Shown here: positions 15,621 through 25,120 of the stretch, piece after piece
Layout: the number at the start of each line of letters is the position of its first letter
Numbering within the stretch: position 1 is the stretch's first letter
Assembly: GCA_011049545.1 (NCBI GenBank)
Contig: DRHQ01000054.1
Location: 1-57,086 of the forward strand
From: Candidatus Aminicenantota bacterium
GTDB lineage: Bacteria; Acidobacteriota; Aminicenantia; Aminicenantales; Aminicenantaceae
Direction of reading: 5' to 3'
DNA length: 57,086 bases
Made by a program: the position numbers and the translations under genes
Notes under the pieces: model-generated
Seen by the model: only the letters and a program-made list of their open reading frames with translations
The model's database searches: none
What the model was told of the DNA's origin: nothing

Positions 15621-17537
15621 CTATCTCAAAATATGCACATCTTGCTCTCTTTTTGTCAAGCCGATTGCATCAAAATACTCAAGAATGGCTGTAGCATACT
15701 TGCGAGAGAGTTTAAGTTTATCGCGAAGCTCAGCTACGGTTATATGTTGATTCTTCTCCAGTTGCTCAAGGACGATTTTCCTGGCTGACTCAACTGATTC
15801 TCTGTGAAAAACGACCTTCTTGCTGAGCCGGACCAGCACTCCTTTCTCGAACAGGCTATGCATCATATTCTTAAAATGCTTAAGGTCAACTCCCTGCTGC
15901 AGACGAAATTCTTCTTCAAGAGGTGGAGCAAATCCTGATCTTTTAAATACTCCTTCGATCTTCTGGATGAGCTCCTGGTCTTTAGGTTTCATTTTAACTT
16001 CATAATCCGCTAAACTAACGTCGGAACCTTTTCGCTGGATTGTTCTCTTCTCTAAAAGACCGTCAAGAACCGTCTTTAAGGTTTGGATATCAGTCAACCT
16101 GAGAAATTTCGATCTTAGTTCTTCATAGGGCATGAACATACGGTGAGGATTCTTTCCCAGGTAGTTTTTAATAAAAGATATCAATCTATTCTCTAATTTA
16201 GCATAAGACTGCATGTGAAGGTATTTTGTCTCTTTATACCCGGCAATTTTTACGATATTTCCAGCTTTCAAGATATTCTCTGCAGTTTTTTCGACAATGT
16301 CTTCTCTTTCTCCTCTCATCATTCTGACTTGTGAAGCACTAAGCGGCGTAAAGCCAGAGTCGATAAACACCTGCTCGGCAGCCTCAGCTATATCCCCTTC
16401 AAGCTTCTGTAAACCATGGAGAGTTTGAGAATCAAACCTCTTGTGTTTAGGTGGTGCTGCTTCAAGAATTTCTCCCCCTCCGATGGTCATCACCGGTGAG
16501 AAGGTGCGAATAACATAGCGATCCCCGGGCAGAGCAACTGTAGAAGCTTCAAGGGCAAACTGGACAAGAGCTTCTTTGCCGGGAAGAAGGACATCATCCT
16601 CGAGAAAAACAAGCCTGGAAATTATTTCTGCGGTCCCTACATGGAGTCTAATCCTTGTCCTATTCTTTAGTTTCTTTTCGTAGCTCTTCAACAAGCGGAG
16701 CCTTCCATCTAACCTGAAGGTAGGAGTGAGAGAAGCTGGCTCTGCAGCGCATTGGCCGCGATGAAGCTTTTCTTTCTTAATATCCTGAAGATTCAAAGCT
16801 GTCCGTCGCCCTAAGATTGACCTTCCTACTTTTTGATGGTGAACTTGAACTCCTCTTACTTTGACTGAAATACCATCTGGAAAAATCTCCACTCTATCGC
16901 CTTCCTTTACTTCTCCTGAAAGAATCGTCCCTGCAATTACAGTCCCAAATCCCCGCAAGGTAAAAACTCTGTCAACCGGCATTCGAAAAATTCCGCTATC
17001 CGGTCTCGGTGCCACAGTTTTACCAAGCTCCGCGAGGGTATATTTCAAATCATCCACTCCCGTGCCATCCACTGCTGATACGGGAATAATCGGCGCATCC
17101 TCCGAAAAAGAACCTTTCAGATAATCTTTAACCTGGCCGGTTAGCTCACGGATTCGTTCCTCGTTCACCAGATCAGTCTTTGTCAGAGCAACGATACCTT
17201 TTTCTATCCCGAGGAGTTGGAGAATGTCGAAATGCTCTCTTGTTTGCAGGCTAATTCCTTCGTCAGCTGCAATAACGAGAAGAGCTATATTGATATTGCT
17301 TGCTCCGGCAACCATTGTCTTTATGAGCTTTTCATGGCCAGGCACATCTATAAAAACGATCTGCTTATCATAGCCAGGGGTTTCCATGAAAATAAATCCC
17401 AGCTCAATGGTGATGCCGCGGCGTTTCTCCTCTGCCAGGGTGTCTGCATCTATCCCGGTCAAGGCTTTGACTAGGAGAGTCTTACCATGGTCAATATGGC
17501 CGGCAGTGCCGACAATTACATGTTCTGCATCTGACAT
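15621..17537 (-). CDS. selB: Selenocysteine-specific elongation factor SelB
   Basis: 638 residues from the ATG at 17537, which has AGGTGA upstream; a GTG at 17549 lies within that site and is less likely. GTPase motifs: '[14 protein letters not shown]' (G1), '[11 protein letters not shown]' (switch I region), 'DVPGHEKLI' (G3) and 'ALTKTDLV' (G4). EF-Tu-like domains 2 and 3 follow ('[16 protein letters not shown]'), then C-terminal winged helices ending '[32 protein letters not shown]', which bind the SECIS hairpin. It delivers Sec-tRNA to UGA codons at the ribosome and is full length. It shares the strand with tRNA-Sec, selA and selD. Confidence 0.97.
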   Translation of the reverse strand: MSDAEHVIVGTAGHIDHGKTLLVKALTGIDADTLAEEKRRGITIELGFIFMETPGYDKQIVFIDVPGHEKLIKTMVAGASNINIALLVIAADEGISLQTREHFDILQLLGIEKGIVALTKTDLVNEERIRELTGQVKDYLKGSFSEDAPIIPVSAVDGTGVDDLKYTLAELGKTVAPRPDSGIFRMPVDRVFTLRGFGTVIAGTILSGEVKEGDRVEIFPDGISVKVRGVQVHHQKVGRSILGRRTALNLQDIKKEKLHRGQCAAEPASLTPTFRLDGRLRLLKSYEKKLKNRTRIRLHVGTAEIISRLVFLEDDVLLPGKEALVQFALEASTVALPGDRYVIRTFSPVMTIGGGEILEAAPPKHKRFDSQTLHGLQKLEGDIAEAAEQVFIDSGFTPLSASQVRMMRGEREDIVEKTAENILKAGNIVKIAGYKETKYLHMQSYAKLENRLISFIKNYLGKNPHRMFMPYEELRSKFLRLTDIQTLKTVLDGLLEKRTIQRKGSDVSLADYEVKMKPKDQELIQKIEGVFKRSGFAPPLEEEFRLQQGVDLKHFKNMMHSLFEKGVLVRLSKKVVFHRESVESARKIVLEQLEKNQHITVAELRDKLKLSRKYATAILEYFDAIGLTKREQDVHILR

Positions 17538-17621
17538 AGCTCTTATCACCTATGATTAATAATGGAATTACAGTATAGCAAAAAGAATCCGCTTGACTAA
17601 ATATAAATACGATTTTGGGGG

Positions 17622-18188
17622 CTATTTGCCTTCTTTCTCAAAATCCATCTTCAAAAAGATCTTTGTGTTTATTTCTTTCGTTTTTTTTGAAAGAGAAACA
17701 ACTTTAAACGGAATTTCTAGTTTAAGAGTTCTTGGGGCCATGCATGTCAGGTCATCACAAGGCTGGTACAAAAAACTGGCCTTTATGAAATGCTTATTTG
17801 GAAGAATGTCTTCGCTAACTTTGATGAGAGCCCCCAGGAGTATCTCTCCTTCGTATACGGAAAGCTCCGCCTCAGAATAATCAAATCTTCCGGAACCAGG
17901 TTCTGGATAGTACAGCATTGAAACTTTTATGTTGTCGCCTTCATCGATAATCAATTCCGAAGGGATGAGATATTCATCCTCAAGCTGTGGACCGTATATA
18001 TGCCAGCCAGGGATGATATTTAAGAGGAAGGCAACCTTGAAGGATTCCCCCGGATGAATCCCGTCATTAGAAATAAAGGTTTTAACTGTAACAGTTTCTT
18101 CTTCCTTGGCTTCTATGGACACAAATGCGCAGAGATAAAAAAAAGAGATAATAACAAAACAGATTGTAGAACGGGGAAGGTTCCTCAT
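17622..18188 (-). CDS. Exported DsbD-alpha-like (DsbD_N) domain protein
   Basis: 188 residues with a signal peptide (MRNLPRSTICFVIISFFYLCAFVS). The rest is a single immunoglobulin-like DsbD_N domain: 'GIHPGESFKVAFLLNIIPGWHIYGPQ', 'YYPEPGSGRFDYSEAELSVYEGEI' and the redox Cys pair in 'FLYQPCDDLTCMAPRTLKLEIPF'. In DsbD this domain passes electrons from the membrane domain to periplasmic thiol proteins. Here it stands alone without the transmembrane and thioredoxin parts, and it lies between selB and a metallopeptidase in the Sec island. It is a candidate electron donor to the neighbouring exported selenoproteins (inference). Confidence 0.8.
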   Translation of the reverse strand: MRNLPRSTICFVIISFFYLCAFVSIEAKEEETVTVKTFISNDGIHPGESFKVAFLLNIIPGWHIYGPQLEDEYLIPSELIIDEGDNIKVSMLYYPEPGSGRFDYSEAELSVYEGEILLGALIKVSEDILPNKHFIKASFLYQPCDDLTCMAPRTLKLEIPFKVVSLSKKTKEINTKIFLKMDFEKEGK

Positions 18189-18201
18189 ATTTGACTCGTA
18201 T

Positions 18202-20232
18202 TTATTTTATATGTTTTAGAGCTTCATCAACTGCATCGAGCAAAGGTTTTGAGGATATTTCAGAGCCTACCGCATTTTTCATCCAGACTTGAGGAACAAT
18301 ATTCCCAGCCACACACATTCTTTCCATTTCTTCGCCAAGATTCTTACCCTCAAGGTAATTTCCAATCTGGAAAGCAATAACATGCCCGAGAGGATAATCA
18401 GGCAGATATATGGTCCTGTAAATCATGTGCGAGTAGACGGCGAGAATGGGTTGGTCTTTTATTCCGAAAACACCGGCATAATATTTATTCCACACTTCCT
18501 TTGCAACTGAGATCACAGCTTTCTTCAGTTCTTCTGGAGTAGCATCCGGATTTCTATAAAGCCAGTTCCAGACTTTCATATCAACAAGGGAAACTCCCAT
18601 TATTTCGTAGGCATTCCAGAAATAGTCGAGTGCCTTCAGATGTTTTCGATTCTTGTCTTCACTTTTTAGTCCAAGAACATCAAGATCTTTGTCCTGAAAC
18701 ACAAAGGCAAAAGCCTCTGTAAAAGCGGCATTAGGAACTCCCTGAAGCGCATAGTAATCAACCTTCTGAAGGGTTAAGGTTTGTTCAACACAGTGACCCA
18801 ATTCGTGCATCGCAATATTGAATCCTTTATAATTCATTCCCGTTTTGGGAACCCTGGTTCTCAAATGTGCCTTTTCTGATTTCATATTCGCACCCCAGGC
18901 ATGCCCTGCTCCTCTCGCCGAATCAACTTCGATCTTCGGAGCGATAAATTCAGCCTGCTCCTGGGAAAATCCCAACTTCATCAGGATGTTCTTTATATCT
19001 CCTTCGAAGGCTTTTACGTCTGGATACTTTTTGGTAACAATTTTATCGAGTTCCTCTTCTTTTATTGCGCCTCCAGGTTTAAATCCCGGATACCAGATAT
19101 CAAAAGGCCTGAGTTTAGTCCCGAGCCTTTTCTGGATGAGTTTCCCGACCTTTTTTACTTGAGAGGATGAAATAAAGCTGGTAAATAAAGCTTCAACCTC
19201 GGCTTCTGGTATTTCTCTTCGCGCCTCAAACACTCTTTTTATTTGGGTTGGGAAATCAGGGTAGTAGGGATCGACCATTTTCGCACTATTGAAATTGTTT
19301 AGAAAATGCTTGTACCGTGTGAGAGGTTCCGGAGTAAATGTCAGTTCTTTTTTGTCTTTATAAATTTTATTGGTAAAGGGATTCCACTGATATTCTGAAT
19401 TATTTATCACAATTTCCGGGATCTGCTGATCTATTATTCTAAGCATGATTTCATATATTATTTTCTGTTTATAAAGACCTTCTGGATCAACGTATCGTGC
19501 CTTTAATTCATCTCTTAATCCCCAGTGAGCGATGAGTTTTAAATCTTCTGGAAAATAAGTTTTGAATTTTTTGTCAATTAATTTACCCATGTATATGTTG
19601 TACTCGAAAATGTAGGCGCTTGCGTCAGAATAAACCTGGGATCTTTTCTGATAGATTTCGGCTGGGACTCTCGATGTGAACCAATCCCCCATTCTTGCAT
19701 GGGCCCATTCCTTTCTGCTCCATTTTGGACCGAGTTCTGCTTTTTCGGAGAGTGAATAATGGGGAAAATTCAACGGGACAAAGAATGCAATTTTATTCTT
19801 GAAGAAATCTTCCGTGATATGAGCTGAGGGGCTATACTGACTGAATATCCTATCTAAAGGAAGAATCCTGCCCCAATCAAGGTCAATGGGGCGATTTAGA
19901 TCAAGACTCATCTTGTTGAAATGTCCGTACAAAATCTCAAAATTTATCTCAAGTCTTTTAAAGTTCTCATCAAGCAATTCCCCAGTTCCGATAAAATACT
20001 GTTCACATAATTGTTCAAACTCTTTTGAAGTTCCGTCGCTTTTTCTCCACAGTGAAGCAGCCTGATCTACGCCCTTTTCAATCCTGAATTTTTGTGTCTC
20101 TCCGAATTTTTGAAGAAGTAATCCTTTTATTTTTTCCTTCGATTTCAAATCTACAACCTCCTCTTCTGCTTTAAGTTCCAGTAAAGAAAATATAAAGATA
20201 AGGGAAAGGATAACAAACGCAATTTTTTTCAT
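18202..20232 (-). CDS. Secreted zinc metallopeptidase (HExxH, gluzincin-like)
   Basis: 676 residues. AGGAGG precedes the ATG and a signal peptide follows (MKKIAFVILSLIFIFSLLEL). 'FNIAMHELGHCVEQTL' is the H-E-x-x-H zinc site, and 'NAAFTEAFAFVFQ' about 30 residues later supplies a third-ligand Glu candidate. The helical body and this spacing resemble M3/M2-like gluzincins, but I cannot name the family exactly. It is expected to cleave peptides in the periplasm or outside the cell. It sits between a DsbD_N protein and a selenoprotein, all on the same strand. Confidence 0.75.
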   Translation of the reverse strand: MKKIAFVILSLIFIFSLLELKAEEEVVDLKSKEKIKGLLLQKFGETQKFRIEKGVDQAASLWRKSDGTSKEFEQLCEQYFIGTGELLDENFKRLEINFEILYGHFNKMSLDLNRPIDLDWGRILPLDRIFSQYSPSAHITEDFFKNKIAFFVPLNFPHYSLSEKAELGPKWSRKEWAHARMGDWFTSRVPAEIYQKRSQVYSDASAYIFEYNIYMGKLIDKKFKTYFPEDLKLIAHWGLRDELKARYVDPEGLYKQKIIYEIMLRIIDQQIPEIVINNSEYQWNPFTNKIYKDKKELTFTPEPLTRYKHFLNNFNSAKMVDPYYPDFPTQIKRVFEARREIPEAEVEALFTSFISSSQVKKVGKLIQKRLGTKLRPFDIWYPGFKPGGAIKEEELDKIVTKKYPDVKAFEGDIKNILMKLGFSQEQAEFIAPKIEVDSARGAGHAWGANMKSEKAHLRTRVPKTGMNYKGFNIAMHELGHCVEQTLTLQKVDYYALQGVPNAAFTEAFAFVFQDKDLDVLGLKSEDKNRKHLKALDYFWNAYEIMGVSLVDMKVWNWLYRNPDATPEELKKAVISVAKEVWNKYYAGVFGIKDQPILAVYSHMIYRTIYLPDYPLGHVIAFQIGNYLEGKNLGEEMERMCVAGNIVPQVWMKNAVGSEISSKPLLDAVDEALKHIK

Positions 20233-20379
20233 TTTGAACCTCCTGTATAAAGAGGGGAACTGTTCCCATTTTTCTAATGAGGAAGAATATATTTCGACAG
20301 GGTGAATGTCAAGGAAGACTAAGTCACAAAGAGAGACTTCTGATTAAAGAATTCGGGAAGAATTTAAAAGCTAAATAAT

Positions 20380-21900
20380 CTATTTCTTCTCTTTCTTTTC
20401 TTCTTCAATAGCTTTCTTTATCTTCTTTATCCTATTTTTATACCTGGCTTTAACACCTTCGTCTGCTATCTCTACTGCTTTTTCTGCAGCTTTTAAAGCT
20501 TCGCTGTATTTTTTTAGCTTAGTGTACACAAGGCTCACAGTATCCCATGTACGGTCAGATGGATTAAGCTCAACTGACTTTTTCGCTGCTTTAAGGGCAC
20601 TTTCTAAATTTTCCTCTTTATTCGCCCAGAACCACGCATACCTGCTCAGAGCGCCTGGTTGATCCATGTATTCTTTTATAAACTCTGGTCCGAAGACATT
20701 CAGTGCTTTTTCTAATTTATCAAGTTTAATATATATCGATGCTGCTGTTCGAACACCATAATCACTGTCGGGCTTCAATTTAAGCGCTAAATCTATCATT
20801 TCTTCTGCACTCTCGACATTCGTATCCTTTCCCACCCAGAAATTTGCATAGTCGATGAGATTGTCAAACAAGTTGGAAACCTGCTCCTCCATGAATGTTC
20901 CGCCATAAACTTCTTCAGCTTTGTCTTTATCCTCTTTTAGTATACACAGCTCCGCCAGACTTTTCATATAGGCAGGATCAGGATTATACTTCATGATCTC
21001 TTTAATCTTCTCAGCCAGTTCAATGCCCCTATCGAAGTTATCTTTGTCTCTGATTATTCTGGAAACGTATGAACTAAGAACGTTTGGGTCTTCTGGCCAT
21101 CTTGATGTATAGTCTTCATAGAAGGCAGCAGTTTTTTCTTTGGAGCCTCGAGCACGATAATAGTAACTTAAACTCCCATAGGCACTCTTCAACATCTTGC
21201 TTTCTGGATGTCTTTTTATGAATGCTTTTATAGGTTCTGGATCACTCTTTCTACTTTTTACTTTCATTGTTCCGATCGAAAACTCTGCATATTCAGTGTA
21301 GGTTACTTTTTCCTCACGGTAATCTGTGGTACCCATTTTCCCTTCAGGGCCAATGGCCAAAACTTGTCGATACAGCTCCAAGGCCTTTTTCTCGTTGTAT
21401 CTTCTATCGTATTTTTGGGCGAGTTTAAAGACTACTTCTACGTTTTTTGGCTTTTTGGCGTACGTTTCAGAAAGGGATTTGAAGGTGTCAATCCCCTTTA
21501 CGGTTTGTTCGAGTTTCTCGAGGAACTTATCTGCAGGAGGGCTATAGCCAACATGCCAGTCTACTTCTGAGCCGTCACTACCAATCGCCATAACGGTAGG
21601 AGTGGCTAAAACATTAAACCTTTTAAAAGTTTCATCGCCGATTTTCTCTTCCCTTGTCGCACGGAAGAGAACAAAGTTGGAGTTCAAGAACTCCTGGTAT
21701 TTTTCATTTTGGTAGAACTGCTGATCCAACAGTATACAAGACCCTCAGCCACCAGAGAAAAAGTCTAAAAGGACCATTTTGCCTTCTTGTTTTGATTGGG
21801 CAACAGCTTCATCCACGGTCCCTTCAAACCAATTCTGAGCAGTGGCAGAGGAAATGAGGATAAACGGAAGGATAAGAGCTAATGCTAACCGTTTCTTCAT
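20380..21900 (-). CDS. Selenoprotein: exported thioredoxin-fold protein with U-G-S-C site and TPR repeats
   Basis: The conventional frame starts at 21729, but the true start is the ATG at 21900 (GGAGGTTAGC before it), which opens a signal peptide (MKKRLALALILPFILISSATA). The only interruption is an in-frame TGA at 21747-21745, read as Sec52: 'MVLLDFFSGG-U-GSCILLDQQFY'. This is a thioredoxin active site C-x-x-C with Sec for the first Cys (Cys55 retained). Thioredoxin features continue: 'FVLFRATREEKIGDETFKRFNVLATPTVMAIG' with the cis-Pro (T-P-T). Residues from about 150 to the end are TPR-type helical repeats ('ALELYRQVLAIGPEG', 'ALKAAKKSVELNPSDRTWDTVSLVYTKLKKYSEAL'). Total length is 506 residues. 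It is a neighbour of selD and selA. Confidence 0.93.
21717..21733 (-). promoter_or_regulatory. Bacterial SECIS hairpin candidate for Sec52
   Basis: ACTGTT-GGATC-AGCAGT: a 6-bp stem (with one G-U) and a 5-nt loop containing G and U. The loop starts 18 nt after the TGA, within the usual range for bacterial SECIS apical loops. Confidence 0.6.
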
Positions 21901-22058
21901 GCTAACCTCCATATCTCTGCGATGCTTTCCTTGTTAATTTACTCTATAAATTACTATAAAAATAAAATCTTTCATTGTCAAATAAAACTTGTTAGAGGGG
22001 TGAGGAACAAAAATTCAAGTTATGGAAGTTTGAAATGTCTGACTCCATCGGTTACCCA

Positions 22059-23258
22059 TTAGTTAGAATTGTGCTTTAAAACTATTTTCCCTTTTGATTT
22101 CGATAAAATCTTTCCGATGATTACAGCCCGGTCTATTCCCTTCTGTTTAAGACGGGAGACAAGCTCTTCTCCTCTTTTTCCATCTATGCAGATGAGAAGC
22201 CCTCCTGAGGTCTGAGGATCATAAAATACAGCTTGCATTTCCTCATTTATGCCATTTTTCGCTACTACGTATTGAGAAGCATATTCCCTGTTTCTCTCGA
22301 TTCCCCCGGAGATAACTCCCTTCTTAACTAAATCCAAAACTCCGTCAAATACAGGGATACGATCAAAATAGATCTCAGCAGTCACCCCACTCTGGACTAC
22401 TATTTCGCTGAGATGGCCGGCAAGACCAAAGCCAGTGATGTCTGTAGCAGTAGTAACACCCATCTCTATCATGACATCTGAAGCCGTTCTGTTGAGTTCT
22501 GTCATGGAATTGCTGACAGTTTGCAAGGTTGAGGGCAGGGCTTTGTCAATCTGGCTGGCAAATCCTACAATACCTGTCCCAATCGGCTTGGTTAGAACAA
22601 GAACATCATCAGGTTTAGCTTTATCGTTGGTGATTATTTTATTGGGATTGATCTCACCGGTGACAGCAAAACCGAATTTTATTTCGTTATCCTTGATGCT
22701 GTGTCCCCCGATTACCATAACACCTGCTTCTTTCATCTTGTCGATCCCGCCCTGGAGCATTCTGTTCATGAGCTTGTAGCTCAGAGTCTCAATCGGAAAT
22801 CCGATGATAGAGAGAGCTGTTAAGGGCTTGCCTCCCATGGCATAGATATCGCTGAGTGAATTGGCAGCTGCAATCTGGCCAAACGTATAAGGATCATCGA
22901 CATTCGGAGTGAAAACATCCACTGATTGGACAAGGGCGAACTCATCGTTTATTTTGAAAACTCCAGCATCATCACAGGTATCCGCATTGACAAGGACTCT
23001 CGGGTCTGTAATTTTTGGCAAACCAGAGAGAACTTTCTTCAGGTCATTCTGGCTTATCTTGGAGGCACAGCCTGCATTCTCGACTAATTTAGTCAGCGCT
23101 ACTTCTTCAGGCATATCTTCCAAGCGCTCACCTGCACACAGGCACACATTTTTTTCTTTCAGCATTTCGCAGGGGCATGGCTGTTTCGGATTACAGATAC
23201 AGTAGCCTAATTCGATTGACCGACCCATAATGCGCTTTCTCTTCTCAAGATCAATCAC
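22059..23258 (-). CDS. selD: Selenophosphate synthetase SelD with Cys-rich N-terminal extension
   Basis: 399 residues. The GTG start at 23258 lies 2 bp after the selA stop and has GGGAGGGG upstream. The catalytic region 'LVENAGCASKIS' has Cys64 in the Sec/Cys position and Lys67. 'DTCDDAGVFKI', 'QSVDVFTPNVDDPYTFGQIAAANSLSDIYAMGG', 'VIGGHSI' and 'DITGFGLAGHL' are the AIR-synthase-type ATP-binding motifs. It makes selenophosphate from selenide and ATP. Odd feature: about 45 extra N-terminal residues with three C-x-C pairs (Cys20/22, 28/30, 39/41), which SelD normally lacks. Confidence 0.96.
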   Translation of the reverse strand: MIDLEKRKRIMGRSIELGYCICNPKQPCPCEMLKEKNVCLCAGERLEDMPEEVALTKLVENAGCASKISQNDLKKVLSGLPKITDPRVLVNADTCDDAGVFKINDEFALVQSVDVFTPNVDDPYTFGQIAAANSLSDIYAMGGKPLTALSIIGFPIETLSYKLMNRMLQGGIDKMKEAGVMVIGGHSIKDNEIKFGFAVTGEINPNKIITNDKAKPDDVLVLTKPIGTGIVGFASQIDKALPSTLQTVSNSMTELNRTASDVMIEMGVTTATDITGFGLAGHLSEIVVQSGVTAEIYFDRIPVFDGVLDLVKKGVISGGIERNREYASQYVVAKNGINEEMQAVFYDPQTSGGLLICIDGKRGEELVSRLKQKGIDRAVIIGKILSKSKGKIVLKHNSN

Positions 23259-23260
23259 GG

Positions 23261-24694
23261 CTATCCCCTCCCCTTCTTCAAGAGCCCGAGGAGTGCTTCT
23301 AAGACTAAAGCGTCTTCATCTTCCTGTATCGTCCTGAAATCAAATAAAACTGCATCTTTTTGAATTCTGGTGAAGATAGGTGGCTTGTAATGCCGCAGTT
23401 TTCTGGCTAGATTCTCCGCAGAGACAGAAGCTGACTTTATTCTTAAAAGCTTTGTCGGAATTGTTTCCACAGGCACAGAACCGCTTCCAACCTGGGAGCC
23501 TCCGTCGATAATTGTGATCTCTACTTTATCTGAGATTTGAGCTTGAAGCTCTTTGGCGACTTTTTGGGCTCTTTTCTCGACCTCTTTTAGACTCAATGAT
23601 AACATTCTGTAAACAGGATGGGAGTCATCCAGTTTTTCTCTACTTAGAAAAAGCCGCAGAGTCGCTTCCATTGCGGCTATGGTTAACTTTCCAACGCGGA
23701 GAGCTCTCGACAGCGGATTTTTTCTTATTCTCTGGATAATGGATGCCTTGCCGACGATAATACCAGCCTGAGGGCCTCCTATGAGCTTATCCCCGCTAAA
23801 ACAGGTTACATCCACTCCTGCTTTTATGCTTCTCTGGACAAGAGGTTCGGTTTCAATACCAAAATCTTTTAAATCGACCAGAGCACCGCTTCCCAGATCA
23901 TCGATAAAAGGAATTTTATGTTTTCTGGCAAGCTCTGCCAGCTCTTCCGCCGAAGGCTCTTCTGTGAACCCGAGGATTCGATAATTGCTGTGATGGACTC
24001 TCATTATAGCCCCGGTCTCTTCAGAAATTGCTGCAGTGTAATCGCGTAGATGCGTTTTGTTTGTTGTGCCGACTTCTTTTAGCACGGCTCCACTCGCCTC
24101 CATCACCTCCGGCAGGCGAAAGGAACCTCCGATCTCAACGAGCTGGCCACGGGATACGATTACCTCTTTCCCTTTTGCCAGGGTGTTCAGAATGAGCATC
24201 GTAGCCGCAGCGTTGTTATTGACGACGTTAGCTGCTTCAGCACCGGTCAGCTCACACAGGAGGTCATTGAGGTGGATATCACGGTGGCCGCGCTGTCCCG
24301 TCTCTATGTCTGTTGCTAAAGTACAGTACCCCTCTATCACATCCTTTACACCACTCTGAGCTTCTCTGGGAAGGACAGCTCTTCCCAGCCCTGTATGGAG
24401 GATAACCCCTGTTGCATTTATTGCTTTGGTCAGGGAAGGAGACATTTTATCCTTAAGGGATTCTTTTATTTTCTTCAAAATGGCCTCTTGTGTAAGCTCT
24501 CTTTTTTGAGCTGGGCTTCCTTTTTTCTTTTTCAGCTTAAGTCTGAGCTCTTTTAAAACTTTTCGGGCAGCTTCAACTACTGCACTTCTGCCGTAATCTC
24601 CGATGAGCACTTCTGCTCCTTCAGCGCTTATCAGCTTATCGACTGAAGGAATCTGACGGAGGGGGCTTTCTTTCACGCTCTTTTTTTTATTCAT
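23261..24694 (-). CDS. selA: L-seryl-tRNA(Sec) selenium transferase SelA
   Basis: 477 residues, the usual length. 'LRQIPSVDKLI' is the N-terminal tRNA-binding motif. 'ATGVILHTGLGRAVLP', 'AANVVNNNAAATMLIL', 'VSRGQLVEIGGSFRLPEVM' and 'PFIDDLGSGALVDL' are family signatures, and Lys in 'FSGDKLIGGPQAG' is the PLP lysine. It converts Ser-tRNA-Sec to Sec-tRNA-Sec using selenophosphate. Immediately followed by selD on the same transcript. Confidence 0.97.
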   Translation of the reverse strand: MNKKKSVKESPLRQIPSVDKLISAEGAEVLIGDYGRSAVVEAARKVLKELRLKLKKKKGSPAQKRELTQEAILKKIKESLKDKMSPSLTKAINATGVILHTGLGRAVLPREAQSGVKDVIEGYCTLATDIETGQRGHRDIHLNDLLCELTGAEAANVVNNNAAATMLILNTLAKGKEVIVSRGQLVEIGGSFRLPEVMEASGAVLKEVGTTNKTHLRDYTAAISEETGAIMRVHHSNYRILGFTEEPSAEELAELARKHKIPFIDDLGSGALVDLKDFGIETEPLVQRSIKAGVDVTCFSGDKLIGGPQAGIIVGKASIIQRIRKNPLSRALRVGKLTIAAMEATLRLFLSREKLDDSHPVYRMLSLSLKEVEKRAQKVAKELQAQISDKVEITIIDGGSQVGSGSVPVETIPTKLLRIKSASVSAENLARKLRHYKPPIFTRIQKDAVLFDFRTIQEDEDALVLEALLGLLKKGRG

Positions 24695-24882
24695 CCGATA
24701 TTCATCTTTAGTATTATGTCTAATCGTAGAGGAACTTATTATTATAAGGTTTTTCCCGAAATTATTTCCATTCCTTTTTTTCTTTCGAATTCGGCAACAC
24801 CTTTATATTGTCATTACAAGTATAATGTCATTGCGCGAGGAGCGCAGAAGATTCCTTCGCTTTGCTTGGGTCAAGCTGGCCC

Positions 24883-24977
24883 AGAATAAATGGGGCCAGG
24901 CTCCATTTTGTAAGAAAAAGGACATTCTCAACTTGAGGATATAACAGCAGAAAATGGAGCCTGGCCCCATTTATTCT
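24883..24977. repeat. 27-bp perfect inverted repeat with 41-nt loop
   Basis: AGAATAAATGGGGCCAGGCT... (24883-24909) is the exact reverse complement of 24951-24977. It lies in the gene-free stretch 24695-25120 between selA and the deiodinase-like gene. About 45 bp to its left is a 'TGTCATTGCGCGAGGAGCGCAGAAG' segment, a sequence style seen in dispersed intergenic repeats. I see no gene here. The hairpin could be a MITE/REP-type element and could attenuate transcription between the two genes. Confidence 0.8.
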
Positions 24978-25120
24978 CCAAAATTGATTTAACAGTGACA
25001 GCTATAAGAAATTTGGCAAGAATAGGTTCTGTGGTGACAGATTTAAGAAACTAGACAAGAAATGATTTAAACGATGTCGATTCCTCTTCAGAACAGAATT
25101 AAACGACTTTAGTTTCTCTT

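Noticed and set aside
20380-21729. Cytoplasmic TPR protein starting at 21729
   Set aside because: No ribosome site there; upstream of the TGA the same frame has a start, RBS, signal peptide and thioredoxin strand.
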